From the NCBI GenBank assembly GCA_013423325.1, contig BLJB01000417.1, positions 1 through 55,680 of the forward strand: a stretch of 55,680 nt of DNA, given 5' to 3'. Below the pieces are notes generated by a model. That model saw only the letters and a list, made by a program, of their open reading frames with translations. It ran no database searches and was not told the origin of the DNA. This DNA is from Usnea hakonensis (Eukaryota; Ascomycota; Lecanoromycetes; Lecanorales; Parmeliaceae). Positions 42,706-55,041 of this stretch are shown in pieces; position 1 is the first letter of the stretch; the number at the start of each line of letters is the position of its first letter. Made by a program: the position numbers and the translations under genes.

Positions 42706-45700
42706 ATGCCGACCTTCAGTCCGGAAAACGGGTACGTAGTGCAAGAACACGATACTAGGAAGATGCTAAAGTTGTGTCAAAGGGCCTCAGCAGTGCTTTC
42801 AGACCCTGGGGTTGGCTCAGAGTCTTCGACACACCAAAAGCCGCAAGCATCCGAACAGATATCAGACAAAGGACCCGGTAAAGGCCTACTTCTATCGCCT
42901 GGAGCCCAGGATGGGGACCCAACAGCGGAGGTATTATCCTCGAATTCGATTAACAATCAAGTAGTCGATAGACAGACAATGAATATTGCTCTTCAAAAGG
43001 TCAGCCCTAAGATAGATCCAAAAGCATTGCTTTCACTGTTCGAGCTCGAGATTTTCTAAGGTCTGTGGTACAGGATGAGCCCCAGGATCTTGGTAGTGGG
43101 ACAGAACCTCAAAATGTTGAGGCACTGCCGATGGATCCCAAAAGCGATCTCAATTTACTCCTGGAAGAAATAGGAGATGGCGATAGAAAGAGTGACTCTA
43201 TGAACCTGAGGGTACCAGAGACATGACTCCGGGACAGCGTGCGGAAGATGCTCTCAAAAGAGTTGTTGAATATACCCAGCTTGTGGAGACCCGTCTGGCA
43301 AACCTTGAGACGAAGATGGGGATCATAGGAGCCGAGACGAAGAATACCAACGAAGCAGACTCATCTCAGGAGCGTATCCCAGCTATTCCAGAGCTACGTC
43401 GGGTCACCTGGGCAGGATTCAAGAACCGGGTCAAAGACCAGAAAATCTACGCAGTAGAAGCCTTGATAGGGGAAGCGAGATACTACTACCAGCGTAGCAA
43501 GCAGCAGACATCAATGGGGACCTCGCTCAGTGAAGGAGTGGAGTGGATGAAGCCTATGAGAAATCGAAAATGACCTCAGGCCGTGGCTTGGGGGACCACA
43601 AAGAGACAGTGGACCGAATCCGGATCAACTCGGTCCCGATATTGATGATACTAGGAGACATCTCCGACCAAGAACTATCGGTTGAGCCTACTGTACATAT
43701 TCAACCTTTCAAGTTCTTGGTTCACCACAGCAGAGGTATTAGGGGTCGATTAGTTGCACTAGAGTCGAGATGGTCGGATCGAGAGGCGGAAGAATCGTTG
43801 TCGCTGCAGAACGATGAATCGTCAGCGGGACACAAGGACAATTCTGACTTAGATACATCGGCTGATCCCGATTCGATACCGTTACAAGCGAAGATTAGTC
43901 CTGAGGAAGTGGAGACTAATGGGAAGGGAGCCTCTGATAAGAGAGAGACCGAACAGCTCGAGGGTGGGAAGAGAACCAAATATGAAGACCTGGTCGACAG
44001 TGTAGAAGCCTTGAAGGACTTACGGTGTCTCGTCCAATTCATGGACTAGGAACTTAAGGGTGTAGATCGATATACAAAGGACGATCCGCCAAGCCGAATA
44101 CTTTTCAAAGATCTGTGGCATCTCTTTAAGCCGGGAGATCACGTCTATGTTCCGCTTCAAAGTACAGCGAACGAAGATCAGGCAAGTCCCAAACAATCGA
44201 AGAATGAGTCGAATGAAAAGAGATACCATGTAAGCTAGCGAGTACACAGTACCTAGGGGGGCCGGCCGAACTTAACGGCCGGAGATGACGATGAGACACC
44301 GGTCCCAAAGCAAAAGATAAACCCTTTTGCTCTCCAATGTTACTACGTCGAATTTTAGTCATCATACTTTCCCTCAACACATGTATGGAAGATCAAGCCC
44401 TTTCTAGGAGAGCGAGAGGTTACATCGCTAGAGGTGTATCCTTGGCGATACTTGAAAGACAGTGTGAAGATTAAGTCATTGTTGAAGGATCGGGGAGAGA
44501 AATTCAGGGATTTGACTACCTTCGAATATCGTTTCTATAAGGGATCGTCTTTAGTATGCCAGCCGTGTGGGTGTGGGTTTAAACAAGATTCATTCCCGAG
44601 CTATCCGGAACAGATCGAAAGCGAAGTCATTGTAGACTTCACAGAAGCGATTCGACAGGATCCAAGTCGCTCACCGTACGTTGGTGGGCGCGGAAAATAT
44701 TTCAATGAACGTGAGACTGACGATGCGCTTACCATATCGGTATGGAAAGATGACAAGCAGGACGAGCTGGACGACGACAAACTCGACGAGATCTATAATG
44801 ACTCTCTGATCGACACGGAACTAACCATCGACTTTGAGAGCAAGGATCCCATTTGGAAAGCTGACCAAAAATCTGGTGTCAGAAGTGGAGAAGCCCTCAG
44901 GGAAGAGGACTTGATATTGCTTCCTATTCGCGTTCTAGCATATGTCTTTCGAAAGCAGCATTTTGGTTAGAATCGTCGACCGTTTCCGATTATTTGCTGA
45001 AAACATTACTAGCCGCCCTCGATATCGACAATCTGCAACCAATTGTAAAACCCTACAAGAAGGGATGGAAGGATTTGAAGCTACCTAAAGGACATAAGGC
45101 TATGCTCAAGGCTCTGGTTAAGAATCACCTGTCCGAAAGGGAATCCAAAGCACTTCATGCAGGAGAAGAACATGACTATGATCTCGTAAGGGGTAAAGGT
45201 CAGACAGTCAGCCTTTACATTGATCTCAAAGCGGCAAGACTGACAGAATAAGCAGGGCAAGGACTTATCGTGCTGCTCCATGGCGTACCCGGTGTGGGTA
45301 AAACTTCAACCGCTGGTGAGTGATCTTCAGCAACTGAGGGCAGGATGAAAGGTACTGACACTTCAAAGAATGTGTAGCTGAATCCCATAGTAAACCATTG
45401 TTGCAAATTACATGCGGTATGTCCTCGACTGATGGCAACTGAAGCCTCAACGTAAAGGACTTACACTGCTTTAGGGGACCTTGGGCTCACTGCTGAGTCC
45501 GTTGAGAAAGAATTGGATGACAAATTTCATTTGGCTTCGACGTGGGATTGTGTCCTTCTGCTTGACGAAGCAGACGTCTTTTTGGCACAAAGGACCAAAC
45601 AAGACCTCCAGCGAAACGCACTTGTATCCGGTAGGCAGAAAAATGGTGCAATCTATCATTGTATTGTAGCTGACAATTGCAAGTTTTCCTGCGAGTCCTA

Positions 45701-46627
45701 GAATACTACACCGGGATCCTCTTTCTTACGACAAATCGGGTAGGGGCATTTGACGACGCGTTCAGGTCAAGGATCCACCTTCCTCTTTACTATCCACCTC
45801 TGGACGAGGAACAGACTCTCAGTATCTGGGAGATGAACTTGAAACGAACTTTGGATCGTAAGAGCCTAATGAGTGCCGACGAGGATCAGATGATGTCTTA
45901 TGCCAAGTCCCACTTCCAGTCCGGAAAAAAGAGTGATGCCGCTTGGAACGGAAGACAGATCAGGAATGCTTTCCAAACAGCAACGGCTCTAGCTGAGACC
46001 GATGCTCGTGAGCGACATTCAAAAGAGGTGAAGAAAGGTAAAAAAGATAAGTCGGCGCCTGTCCACTCAGTACTGCTGCCAAAGTGGTTCAATGTAGTGG
46101 CCCAAGCCTCATTTGATTTTGACAGATACCTCGAAGGTATCGGCGACGAAACGTCGGCAGAAAGAGCGCTCAGGGTCTCAGGGAGGAATGATTCATTCCA
46201 GAGTACCGACATAATGAGCGGAAGACCACGCTCTGGTGCTCCTCGTTCGAAAGAGGAGATGATCTTGGAGAGGGATGAACTTGAACGATTGGGGGACGAT
46301 AGCCGTACTGATCGTCGAGAACGGTCAAGGACAGATCATCGTCGAAGACCGACGCAGGTCCCGGAGCACCCAATGATGTACCCTCCTATCTCTGATCCGC
46401 GACGGAGCCAGCGAATGCATTATCCAATGGCTTCACATTATGGGACAAGATCCTTGGAGCCGGGCATGGGGTCGTATACTGTTCATGATATATCATCCCA
46501 AACAAGATACCCTGAATCATTTCAGCGGCAAGCCCAAATCTCCCCAGAGCGGTCTGCATTTCAGAAAGCTTCCCGTCGAGAGTCTTACTCGGATTCGGAT
46601 TCAGACTCTAATTCTGAAGATGACTGA
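42706..46627 (+). pseudogene. AAA-family ATPase gene (fungal cytosolic type), N-terminal half broken
   Basis: The C-terminal half is intact across five introns (44966-45012, 45199-45255, 45316-45377, 45417-45474 and 45631-45683). It encodes Walker A HGVPGVGKTSTA, Walker B VLLLDEADVF, sensor 1 LFLTTNRVG, the arginine finger FRSRIHL and an acidic, Ser/Asp-rich tail. The N-terminal half holds EYRFYKGSS and related family blocks. It is interrupted by frameshifts near 43057 and 43200, a 5-bp tandem duplication GAGTG at 43536-43545, a TAG at 44047-44049 (reading D-stop-E, from a probable Gln codon) and a TAG at 44356-44358. Sequencing errors could explain one or two of these, not all. Confidence 0.8.
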
Positions 46628-47499
46628 TCAAAGTCCATGTCAAGATGGGGCGTCGAACTCGATATATGTTAGCGCCAGACCTTGCTATAGATAGGGAAGA
46701 ACAGCATCGCTCAGCGGAAAGTCAGAGTATGGGAACTATCCTACACAGAATGTAACATTCGTAGCTTGCCCCGAGTTCCAGTTCTCTGGCTGCTATATTT
46801 GATAGAACAAACGCTGTGCATCAGAATTCATATCCCCCTCACGCTTGCGCCGCATCAATTCCCGTTGGGCGACTGTCAACTCCCAGATTCAGAAAGCCGC
46901 ATGGTAATCCTGGCGCTCCTCCAAGCTCTCTCGTGCTATGCCTGTTACCGATTCTTTTCATCAATGGGCACCAATGAAGAGCTCTTATCATCATGATCAA
47001 CCTCAGCCTAGCCGGTGTGCCGGATTCATAGGCGCCATGTCTCTGTCTTTCCATGGCCAAGTCTTGCTGGCCTAAACATGAATAATATGGCTCCATAATT
47101 TCGGAATGTGGTTACAAACCATGAATATTTGATTGCCAGTGTTTATTTTAACTCTCATCGCACAGGAATTTCAGAACAGCCCCTTTCGTACTAATCGTCT
47201 GCGCAACTGTAACAATGGCGGACAGCGTTCAGAATAGTCGTTAAGCAATCTTAGAATGTTGGCAATACTAGAGAATTACATACTGGTAGATGTGATGTAT
47301 GCACACTCCTCATCAAGGCCCAGAATAGCCTATCTAGTCCTGAAGCGACACCTATGAGTCCAAGCAATTCACAAAAATCCGCTTATACTGCTTTTTGCAA
47401 AACCATTGGCGGGAGCGCGAAACTAGCAGCCGCCCCACGTTTTTTTGCCGGGACTACCGCTAAATATAAGCCGAGGCCAGTAATATCGCTATCGCTATA
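46628..47499. other. Gene-free stretch
   Basis: No coding signal. GC-rich remnants at 47405-47480 (GGCGGGAGCGCG, CCCCACGTTTTTTT) precede the minisatellite; a similar CCCCACGTTTTT stands at 31160. Confidence 0.5.
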
Positions 47500-48712
47500 G
47501 AGAACTCCATTTAATACTCTATATAGTGCTCTATTTAATACTCTATATAATACTATAAGTAGTACTCTATTCTATACTCTATATAGTAGTCTATATAGTA
47601 TTATAAGTAGTACTATAAGTAGTACTCTATTCTATACTTTATATAATGCTCTATATAGTAGTCTATACTCTATATAGTATTATAAGTAGTGCTCTAAATA
47701 GTGCTCTATTCTATACTCTATATAGTGCTTTAAGTAGTACTTTAAGTAGTGGTACTCTATTCTATATCTATATAGTAGTCTATTTAGTACTATAAATAGT
47801 ACTCTATTTAATACTTTATATAGTGTTACAAGTAGTGCTCTATTCTATACTCTATATAGTATTACGAGTAGTATTATAAGTAGTACTCTATTTAATACTT
47901 TATATAATATTATAAGTAGTATTATAAGTAGTACTCTATTTAATACTCTACATAGTATTATGAGTAGTATTACGAGTAGTACTCTATTCTATACCCTATA
48001 TAGTATTATAAGTAGTACTCTATTCTATACCCTATATAGTGTTATAGGTAGTGCCGTAAGTAGTATTATAAGTAGTACTCTATTTAATACTCTAAGTGGT
48101 ATAAGTAGTGCTCTATTAAATACTTCAAATAGTAGTGTTCTAAGTAGTAGTACTATAAGTAGTACTCTATGCAGTACTTTAAGTACTTAGTACTACTACT
48201 TACAGTAGTATTGAATAGAATACTACTACTTGTAGCACTACTATTTAGAGTATTACTACTAGAAGCACTACCTTTTGCAGTACTACTACTTGTAGTATTT
48301 TAAGTATTTAATGGAGCACTACTTATACTACTACTACTTGGAGTACTACTACTTGGAGTATTGAATAGAGCTCTACTACTTGCAGTACTACATGGAGCAC
48401 TCTATAGATTGGAGTACTACTTGAAGCACTATATTAAATAGATTATTGAATAGAGTATTAAATGGAGTACTACTACTTGTAGTATAGAATGGAGCACCAC
48501 TTATAGTACTATATAGAATACTATTTAGAGCACTACTTACAACACTATATAGAGTATTGAATGGAGTACTACTTATAATACTATATGGAGCATTAAATGG
48601 AGTACTACTTGTAATACTATATAAAGCATAGAATAGAGTACTACTTACAACACTATATAGAGTATGGAATGGAGTACTACTTATAGTACTACTTATAGTA
48701 CTAGCGATAGTA
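47500..48712. repeat. 12-nt-unit minisatellite arranged as a giant inverted repeat
   Basis: The left half (about 47500-48185) is a run of imperfect 12-nt units such as AGTACTCTATTT, AATACTCTATAT and AGTATTATAAGT in strict register. From about 48190 the units appear as their reverse complements (GAGTACTACTTA, TAGAGTATTGAA types) to 48712, with the turn near AAGTACTTAGTACT. The flanks are also inverted: ATCGCTATCGCTATAG before and CTAGCGATAG after. Each arm is 500-690 bp. The unit length is a multiple of three, which creates a spurious Ser/Thr/Leu-rich frame. Confidence 0.85.
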
Positions 48713-48982
48713 GTAGCCCTATAGGGCTTCTAGACTAGAGGCTAGTTCGATTAATCCTCGGATATAGTTTTTTTAAGCTATTTGAGCTAATCTTTCTACT
48801 ATATAATTTATCCTTCCCGTTTATCCTCCTTCTACCGTTCAACCTCTTACTATATAATATACTTTATTAACTACTTATAGGTCTTATTATTATCCTTATC
48901 CTTATCCTTCTTATCCTTATACGTAGACGGTATTAGTTGGTAAGAGTTAGATCTATATCTTATAGAGTAAGATCTTACTTCT
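48713..48982. other. RIP-mutated AT-rich relic DNA
   Basis: No gene. A TTATCC microsatellite-like run lies at 48890-48925. TpG and CpA are rare until the LTR at 48983. Confidence 0.55.
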
Positions 48983-49164
48983 TGTCAGGACCGGTACAGA
49001 GGTAATATCATGTAGGTATATTGAATAAGATAACTAGGTGAGGAGCCTATGTACAGGAAGGAAGAAGACATAAATATGTAGAGAGCCAGGGCGCCAAGCC
49101 ACTAGTCCCGATTAGGCACCGGCCTTGATAACCATGTGTTGAGAGGTAGGGACCGCTCGTGACA
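48983..49164 (-). repeat. 3' LTR of the minus-strand chromovirus
   Basis: 182 bp with TG..CA ends (TGTCAGGACC at left, CTCGTGACA at right on the plus strand). A C-rich tract CTACCCCCCTCCCCC follows at 49165, the complement of a polypurine tract, which fixes the minus orientation. The candidate target half-site is CTTCT at 48978-48982. Confidence 0.7.
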
Positions 49165-49300
49165 CTACCCCCCTCCCCCGCAGTAGACATGTCCTCATGG
49201 CTAGTAGAAAAGAAGAAGAAAAGACTCGCTTTGCATACTGAAAAAGACTCGATTCGCATAATTGAAAGTAAAGAAAGAAGAAATCCGTCAAACCACGAAA

Positions 49301-49450
49301 TTATCCCAGAAATCCACCGATAACAGCCCACATGTAGACGATATCAATGCCTAACATTACTAGCATGATGTCACACCATTCAGGGGCTTCAGGAATGAAG
49401 TGATTTGGCCATAGATTAACGAAATAGTTGACAAAAAGGTATTCTGTCAT
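49301..49450 (-). CDS. 49-residue frame with a membrane segment, downstream of pol
   Basis: The frame opens MTEYLFVNYFVNLWPNHF and contains a hydrophobic stretch (DIMLVMLGIDIVYMWAVIGGFLG) up to a TAA. It keeps four Trp codons free of RIP stops although pol beside it is damaged. It lies between the chromodomain and the polypurine tract. It may be a captured host fragment, an extra element-encoded peptide or chance; no homology is claimed. Confidence 0.25.
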   Translation of the reverse strand: MTEYLFVNYFVNLWPNHFIPEAPEWCDIMLVMLGIDIVYMWAVIGGFLG

Positions 49451-49539
49451 AAAATAGCCATTTAATATTCGATTTCTAAGCGGAGAAGAAATCGCTGAAT
49501 GAAGGCTTATAATTGGTCAAATACTCCCGAACCGAACCG

Positions 49540-49582
49540 AGCCGAACCGAACCTTAATGCGGAGCCTCATGCGGAGCCTCAT
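49540..49582. repeat. Short repeats in the 3' region of the chromovirus
   Basis: A 5-nt repeat CGAAC/CGAGC runs from about 49540 to 49562, followed by a direct duplication of TGCGGAGCCTCA (49558 and 49570). Confidence 0.6.
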
Positions 49583-49924
49583 GGTGAACTTTCTCTGACA
49601 GAGGCAATTTGAAAATCGGAAACAGGCTCCAAACGGTGACAGTGAGGCCTATATAGAGCTCTCCTATGGCGTCGGATAGTCTTTAGACATGCATCAATAA
49701 TAGGAGCATGCGAGGTAGGCCTAACACGACGTGGTTATTGACTGAGGAGAGTTCTCGGTGGTTCTTTCTTTAGCCGCAAATATACTAAAAAGATAAACCA
49801 AATCCATAGAAGCAAGGCGAATGGCGTATTGTCCGAGATAAAGCCGAATCGAAACTGATTTGATAGGGCTGATTCCCAACGAAGCTTTCCTACCAATATG
49901 ATTGCCACGCCGCTCGGAATATTA

Positions 49925-52900
49925 CCTAGGCATCCTTAGATACCTCCTATAGAAGTATTCGACGGCCTCTTGCGCATTATCAAACTTACCACCGTCTGCG
50001 TTATACTATATAAGGTCTTCGTCCTTACCCTTCCACTTGACCCGGTACTTAAGGCGTCCCTATGGCTTTTTAGACCTCAGAATTACCTCGAGTTCCCACT
50101 CGTCATGATCATCGATATTAGTAGGCATAGGCTCTAGATTTGCCTAGCCCGGAAGTGGATTAGTCGCGGCGATTGATAGCAACTTTGGGTAGAACACGTT
50201 ATAAATTTTCATGGTTAGTAGGAGTTCTAAGCGGTATAATATTCCCACTTTAGCTATAACTCGGAAAGGCCCATATCTCTTATTATCAAGCTTCCTAGAT
50301 GGGCGTATAGTGACGATATTCTTACTGCTAAGGAAGACTATATCCCCTTCGTTAAACTCCACATCTTGACGTCTACGATTCGTATATCTAGCCATAACTT
50401 CTTAGGCGTCTTTCATATTATAGCGTATATACTCGAGTATATTTTATATACGGTCTGTGATATCCTCCGCCTTTACCGAATCCAGGCGCTTCTTAGTGGT
50501 CTCGTATGCCGTCGTATCCGGGCAGAAGCTTATTCGGGGGTGGAATCCTCTATTAGCGAAGAATGGGGTTAGTCCTATAGACTTAGAGACGGCATCATTA
50601 TCTACGAACTCGGTAATTAGGAGCCATTCCGACTAGTCGTCTTGCATATATAAATAGTATATACGAAGATAGCATTCTAGATCCTGATTAGCTCGTTCAG
50701 TCTAGCCATCGGTCTCTAGGTGAAACGCCGTTAAGAGCTTTACTTATATACCTAGTCGTTCACAGAAAGACTTCTATACTGTAGCCACGAACTGGGGTCC
50801 TCTATCCGAAATAATAGATGCAGGGAGACCGTATAAGCGGAAGATTTCTCGGACCAGTATTTGGATAGTAGCCTCAGAGGATATACCATAATTAACGTCG
50901 ATAAAGGGGATATAGTATCGTTCCTTTATCAGTCGATCGATAACGATACAAATTGTATTATAGCCCCCTAACTCCGGAAGGCCTATAATGAAATCAATCG
51001 ATATATCCTACCATCTCTTATAAGGGATTAGTAAAGGCTGGAGGAGACTATGCTCGCGGTCACGTAGTACCTTAGCTCTTTGATACGCGTAATAATTATC
51101 TATATAAGTAGCAATAGTGGATCTTATACCTCGCTAGTAGTACTCCCTTTTGATTAGAGCATACGTACGCGTTACGCCTAGGTAACCGACAGCTAGTTAG
51201 TCATATATTTCCCGTATAAGCTCCGTAAAGAAGTCATCGATGACCTATAATCGGTCCTTATAGTAGAGAACGCCGTCCGAGACTAAGTAGTTTAATAAAG
51301 AGATACCCTTATACTTAGTTTTCTGGTCTATAATGGCTTCCCTGAGTTCGGAGTACTCTTCATCTTCCATATTTACCTAAAGGATACGGTAATAAATCGG
51401 GTCGTCGATATCCTGGATAGCAACATCTATCCCGTCTAACTCTAGTCGTTCGGGGGTCAGGATTACCTAGTATTGATGTCGAGTACGATCATCATTTAGA
51501 TCAGCAGGTTTAGAACCGGGTATCCTCGTCAAGGCATCTACCTTACCATTCTGGGGGCCTAGCCTATAGATAATCTTAATATTGAATTCGGAAAGTATAT
51601 CGAGGTATCTAGCCTAACGACGGCTCAAGTCTCGCCCTTCTACAAAGTATATAAGGCCTTTATAGTCTATAAAAATTCGCACAGGGAGATTAGTACATTC
51701 TAATTCGGGCCTCCAATGCTCCAAACAGCGGATTATAGCCAGCAATTCCTTATCATAAATCTGGTAATTACACTCCGCAGGGGTCAGATTCTTACTGTAG
51801 TAAGCCACCGGGTATAGTACTCCGTCGTCGTCGTACTAGGAAAGAACTCCACCGTTAACATAATTAGAGGAGTCTGTCTCGAGTATGGCTTCCCTTATCA
51901 TATCGAAATATCTAAGTACTGGGGTATAAGTAAGGAGGTCTTTTATGGCTTCAAAAGCCTCCTGGTAAGCTTCGGACCATATAAATGCGACGTCCTTTCG
52001 TATAAGTAATACTATGGGGCGTATAATCCTGGAGAAATCCTTTATAAAGCGGCGATAGAAGTTACAGAAGCCCACAAAAGCCTAAGTCTCCTTTAGATTA
52101 TGCGGTCTTTGCCAATCAAGCACTACGTTAATCTTGTCCGGGTTGATACGAAGGTCGTCTATTAATACTAGGAGTCCTAAAAACTTAGTCTCTTATATAT
52201 GGAATTCGCATTTAAGGATATCGGCCTAGAGGCCAGCTTTACGCAGTTTCTGTAGGACTATACAGACATATTTAACATGCTCGTCTTTTATCTTACTGTA
52301 AATAAGAATGTCGTTAAGATAGACCTAGCAGAAGACGTTGAGGTATTCGAGGAAGATGTCATTCATATACTACTAATATAAGGCGGGTCCATTAGTAAGA
52401 CCAAAAGGAAGCACACGATACTTATAGGCTCCAAGAGATATAACGAATATAGTATAGTCTTCGCTCTCGGGATCTATACGGAGCTTGTTAAATACAGCTA
52501 TGATATCGAGGCGGGTAAGATATTTGCATCTATGGATTCGTGCGAGAATCTCGTCTATCAACGGGATGGGGTATCGGTTCCTTTTAGTGATTGCATTCAG
52601 CTTGCGATAATCCACGCAGAAGCGGAGTCCTCCATTTGGTTTCTCAGCGAATAGTATAGGGGAGGTATACGGAGCCTTACTTGGAATAATAAATCCTTTC
52701 TTCAGATTTTCTTCCAGGTACTTCTTTACCTATTCTAATTTATAACCAGACATAGGGTAGATACGGCTCCGGGGCATCTTCGACTTATCCGAATCATCCA
52801 TAAACTCGAGCTTGTGATCATATGACCGGTAGGGAGGCAACTCGTCTGCTTTATCCCTATTAAACACGTCCATATAATCTTGATACTCGTTAGGCACGAG
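49925..52900 (-). pseudogene. Chromovirus pol: RT, RNase H, integrase and chromodomain
   Basis: RT: MDYRKLNAITKRNRYPIPLI (52615), VLPFGLTNGPA (about 52400) and YLNDILIYSK (about 52340-52300, one catalytic Asp now Asn). Connection and RNase H: FCNFYRRFIKDFS (52070) and YSKNLTPAECNYQIYDKELLAII (51800). Integrase: ISIDFIIGLP, IISDRGPQFVA and the Glu of TERANQDLE, the DDE triad, between about 51010 and 50650. Chromodomain: LKYRVKWKGKDEDL (about 50060). About a dozen TAG stops interrupt it, each explicable by a Trp or Gln codon hit by RIP. Confidence 0.85.
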
Positions 52901-53386
52901 TTATCTGATCTGGGAGGAGTCTAAGTCCTCAGTAACGTTGATCGCCGCTATATTAGATCCGCAGCACTCCTTATACTTTCTTCCGGAGCCACATATATAC
53001 CCTATATTACGTTTAATCGTTAAGGCCGGAATAGCGCATTTCGGTGCGGAGACGTCCTTCCCCGTAATCGTTAAAGCGAACAACCTGTACTCCTATTTCC
53101 TTGCGTAGTAATAAAACGCAGCGGCGTTAATCTTATAGATATCCAAGTCATCCTTTGGCTGCCTCGGAGCAGGCGGCCCCTATATCCTTGGCTTAGAGGA
53201 GGAAGCAAGGGGAGCTTCCAGGGAGGCGTTTTTAGAGGAAGAAGGCGCTTCAGGAGACTCCTGGAGCAGAAGCGGGTCGATAGGAGTCGATAACGAGGGC
53301 GTATTAAGCGCCTTCTAAAGTAGGGTTAGGTCGATAGGCGTTTAGTTAACGGCGGTAACGATAAGGGTAGGAGGCGTTTCGACAAA

Positions 53387-53851
53387 TTACAAGTCCCTAT
53401 CTTTTAATACCGCGTTACCCTCGTATTTACACCGACCCGGCACGAATAACAGCTTATCCCGAAGCATATCAAGTATAACTCTATACTTGTTCATCCAAGG
53501 TTTGCCTAGTATCATATCGTATTGCAGAGGCGCGATCAGCATAGGATATAAGCTCTCCCGGTAACTACCGACAATTAATACAGGGAGTATAAAATGAGTA
53601 ATTAGCTTCTTCGATAATTGACCGTCATAACCCCTAAGCGGTTTCGGTATAGAGAGTAGGATTGGTTCAATCTGAAGCTTCTCGCAAATCTTAGGTACAA
53701 GGGCTTCATTAATCACTATATAGGCCCCAGTATAACTACAATCGACTAGGGAGTCTTCCAATACATGCTTTCGATTGCCTGATTCGAGAGTACTCGTAGC
53801 CCTGAATACACGGCGTGCCAGGGGGTCCCTCACGGTCTCCGCTAGGCACAC
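53387..53851 (-). pseudogene. Retropepsin-like protease segment of the chromovirus
   Basis: An open stretch of 154 residues with LVDCSYTGAYIV, where the usual D-S/T-G active-site triplet is no longer intact, and the conserved ILGKPWMNKY segment after the second beta hairpin. It lies between gag and RT, as expected. Confidence 0.65.
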
Positions 53852-53859
53852 TTTACCTC

Positions 53860-55041
53860 TTGCCGTGATTTTGGAAGAGGTTACTCGTTTCCCGAATCCG
53901 CAGTAGAGTAGACGTCATCGTCACCAGAATCCTCCTCTCTTGTAACGAGACGAATATTAACGCCTGTACCGCCGGCCTTCTTTAGGTAAGGGCAGTCAGG
54001 CTTCTTATAGCCAGGCTCGCCACTGTGGAAGCAAATAACCTCGTCATCATCCTTAGGCTTTTTGACGAAGGTGGAAGTTTCTACGCGTTTAAATGGCGTT
54101 TCTTTCGTGCTATACGACTTCCTAATATCCTTATCAGGCTTGGAACGTTTTGATTTCTCAATATCGTTTCGGCGACGAATCACATGATCGGTGTCCTCCT
54201 ACTGAATACAATATACGCGGATTTCCTTAAGAGGCGTCTGATGGCTCATTATATAATCCCTAAGGGTATTCATCAATCTAGGGGAGAGACGATTACAGAT
54301 ATCTCGTTACAAGTCGTCCTCGTCTAAACCAGCCATATCACCGAGTCTGGAGAATTCGGCATAGAAGTCTCGGAATAGTAGTGATCCCATAAGGAAGCTA
54401 TCATATTCGAATTTGGCCTTCGCAGCACGGTTTGTATCCTTATAGGCTAATATAAGATACTTGAGAAGATCGTCCGTAGATATATAGGAATTAGGGTGAC
54501 TCTAACGGCTTCGGTTTAATATAAATATAGCTGCTTTACCTCCCAGGCGAGATAGGACGTAAGCTAACTCGGCCAAGCCGGTAGCATAGTAATCCTCGTT
54601 CACTATGAGCTTGCGTTCGATTTAATACACCCATTCCTCCCAGGTAGGATCGATTCCGTTTGTGAATACAGGAGGGTCTAGCAATTTTCCAGTAAGGCGT
54701 TTCTCCTTTAGGGCGGTAATAGGAGTCTCTTTATACTCCTCCTTAGACTAAGATCCGTCAGGTTTAGTCTTCTTAGCCTCTTTCAACTCGTCCTATAATA
54801 GTTTATAACCCTTTACCACTTCGAAGAAGATATCCCTATCCGATCGGATCTCATCGATATACTCCAACAGCTTTTAGGGGTCATCCGAGGCCCAGGACTA
54901 GAGCTATTTAACAGATACCACAGTCTATAGACTTACAGCAACCGCATCATCGTCTATAGAGATTAGGACGCATGATATTCGTCGATTTGCGACCTCTTTT
55001 GCTACACGTTCGAGTTTCCGATCCATCTCGGTTTTTACCAT
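53860..55041 (-). pseudogene. Chromovirus gag with a damaged zinc knuckle
   Basis: It starts MVKTEMDRKLERV at 55041 and continues with coiled-coil and capsid-type sequence (WEEWVY, LAELAYVLSRLGGKA) interrupted by several TAG codons. The C-terminal zinc knuckle reads CFHSGEPGYKKPDC where the family pattern is C-x2-C-x4-H-x4-C, so the second Cys and the His have been changed. Confidence 0.75.

Larger units (their letters stand above)
48983..55041 (-). mobile_element. Ty3/gypsy chromovirus, lightly RIP-mutated (right end unresolved)
   Basis: Reading leftwards: gag from the ATG at 55041, zinc knuckle, protease, RT, RNase H, integrase, chromodomain, 3' region, polypurine tract (complement of 49165-49181) and 3' LTR at 48983. 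TAG replaces Trp and Gln codons and Asn replaces Asp at many sites; the changes are TpG to TpA and CpA to TpA. The copy is therefore inactive but much younger than the nest at 6-19 kb. The 5' LTR should lie to the right of 55041 and is not matched within the window. Confidence 0.85.

Noticed and set aside
47960..48190. Ser/Thr/Leu-rich protein gene
   Set aside because: The frame is a product of the 12-nt repeat unit, which is a multiple of three.
49047..49331. 94-codon minus-strand frame crossing the LTR
   Set aside because: It spans the LTR and polypurine tract and has no coding character.
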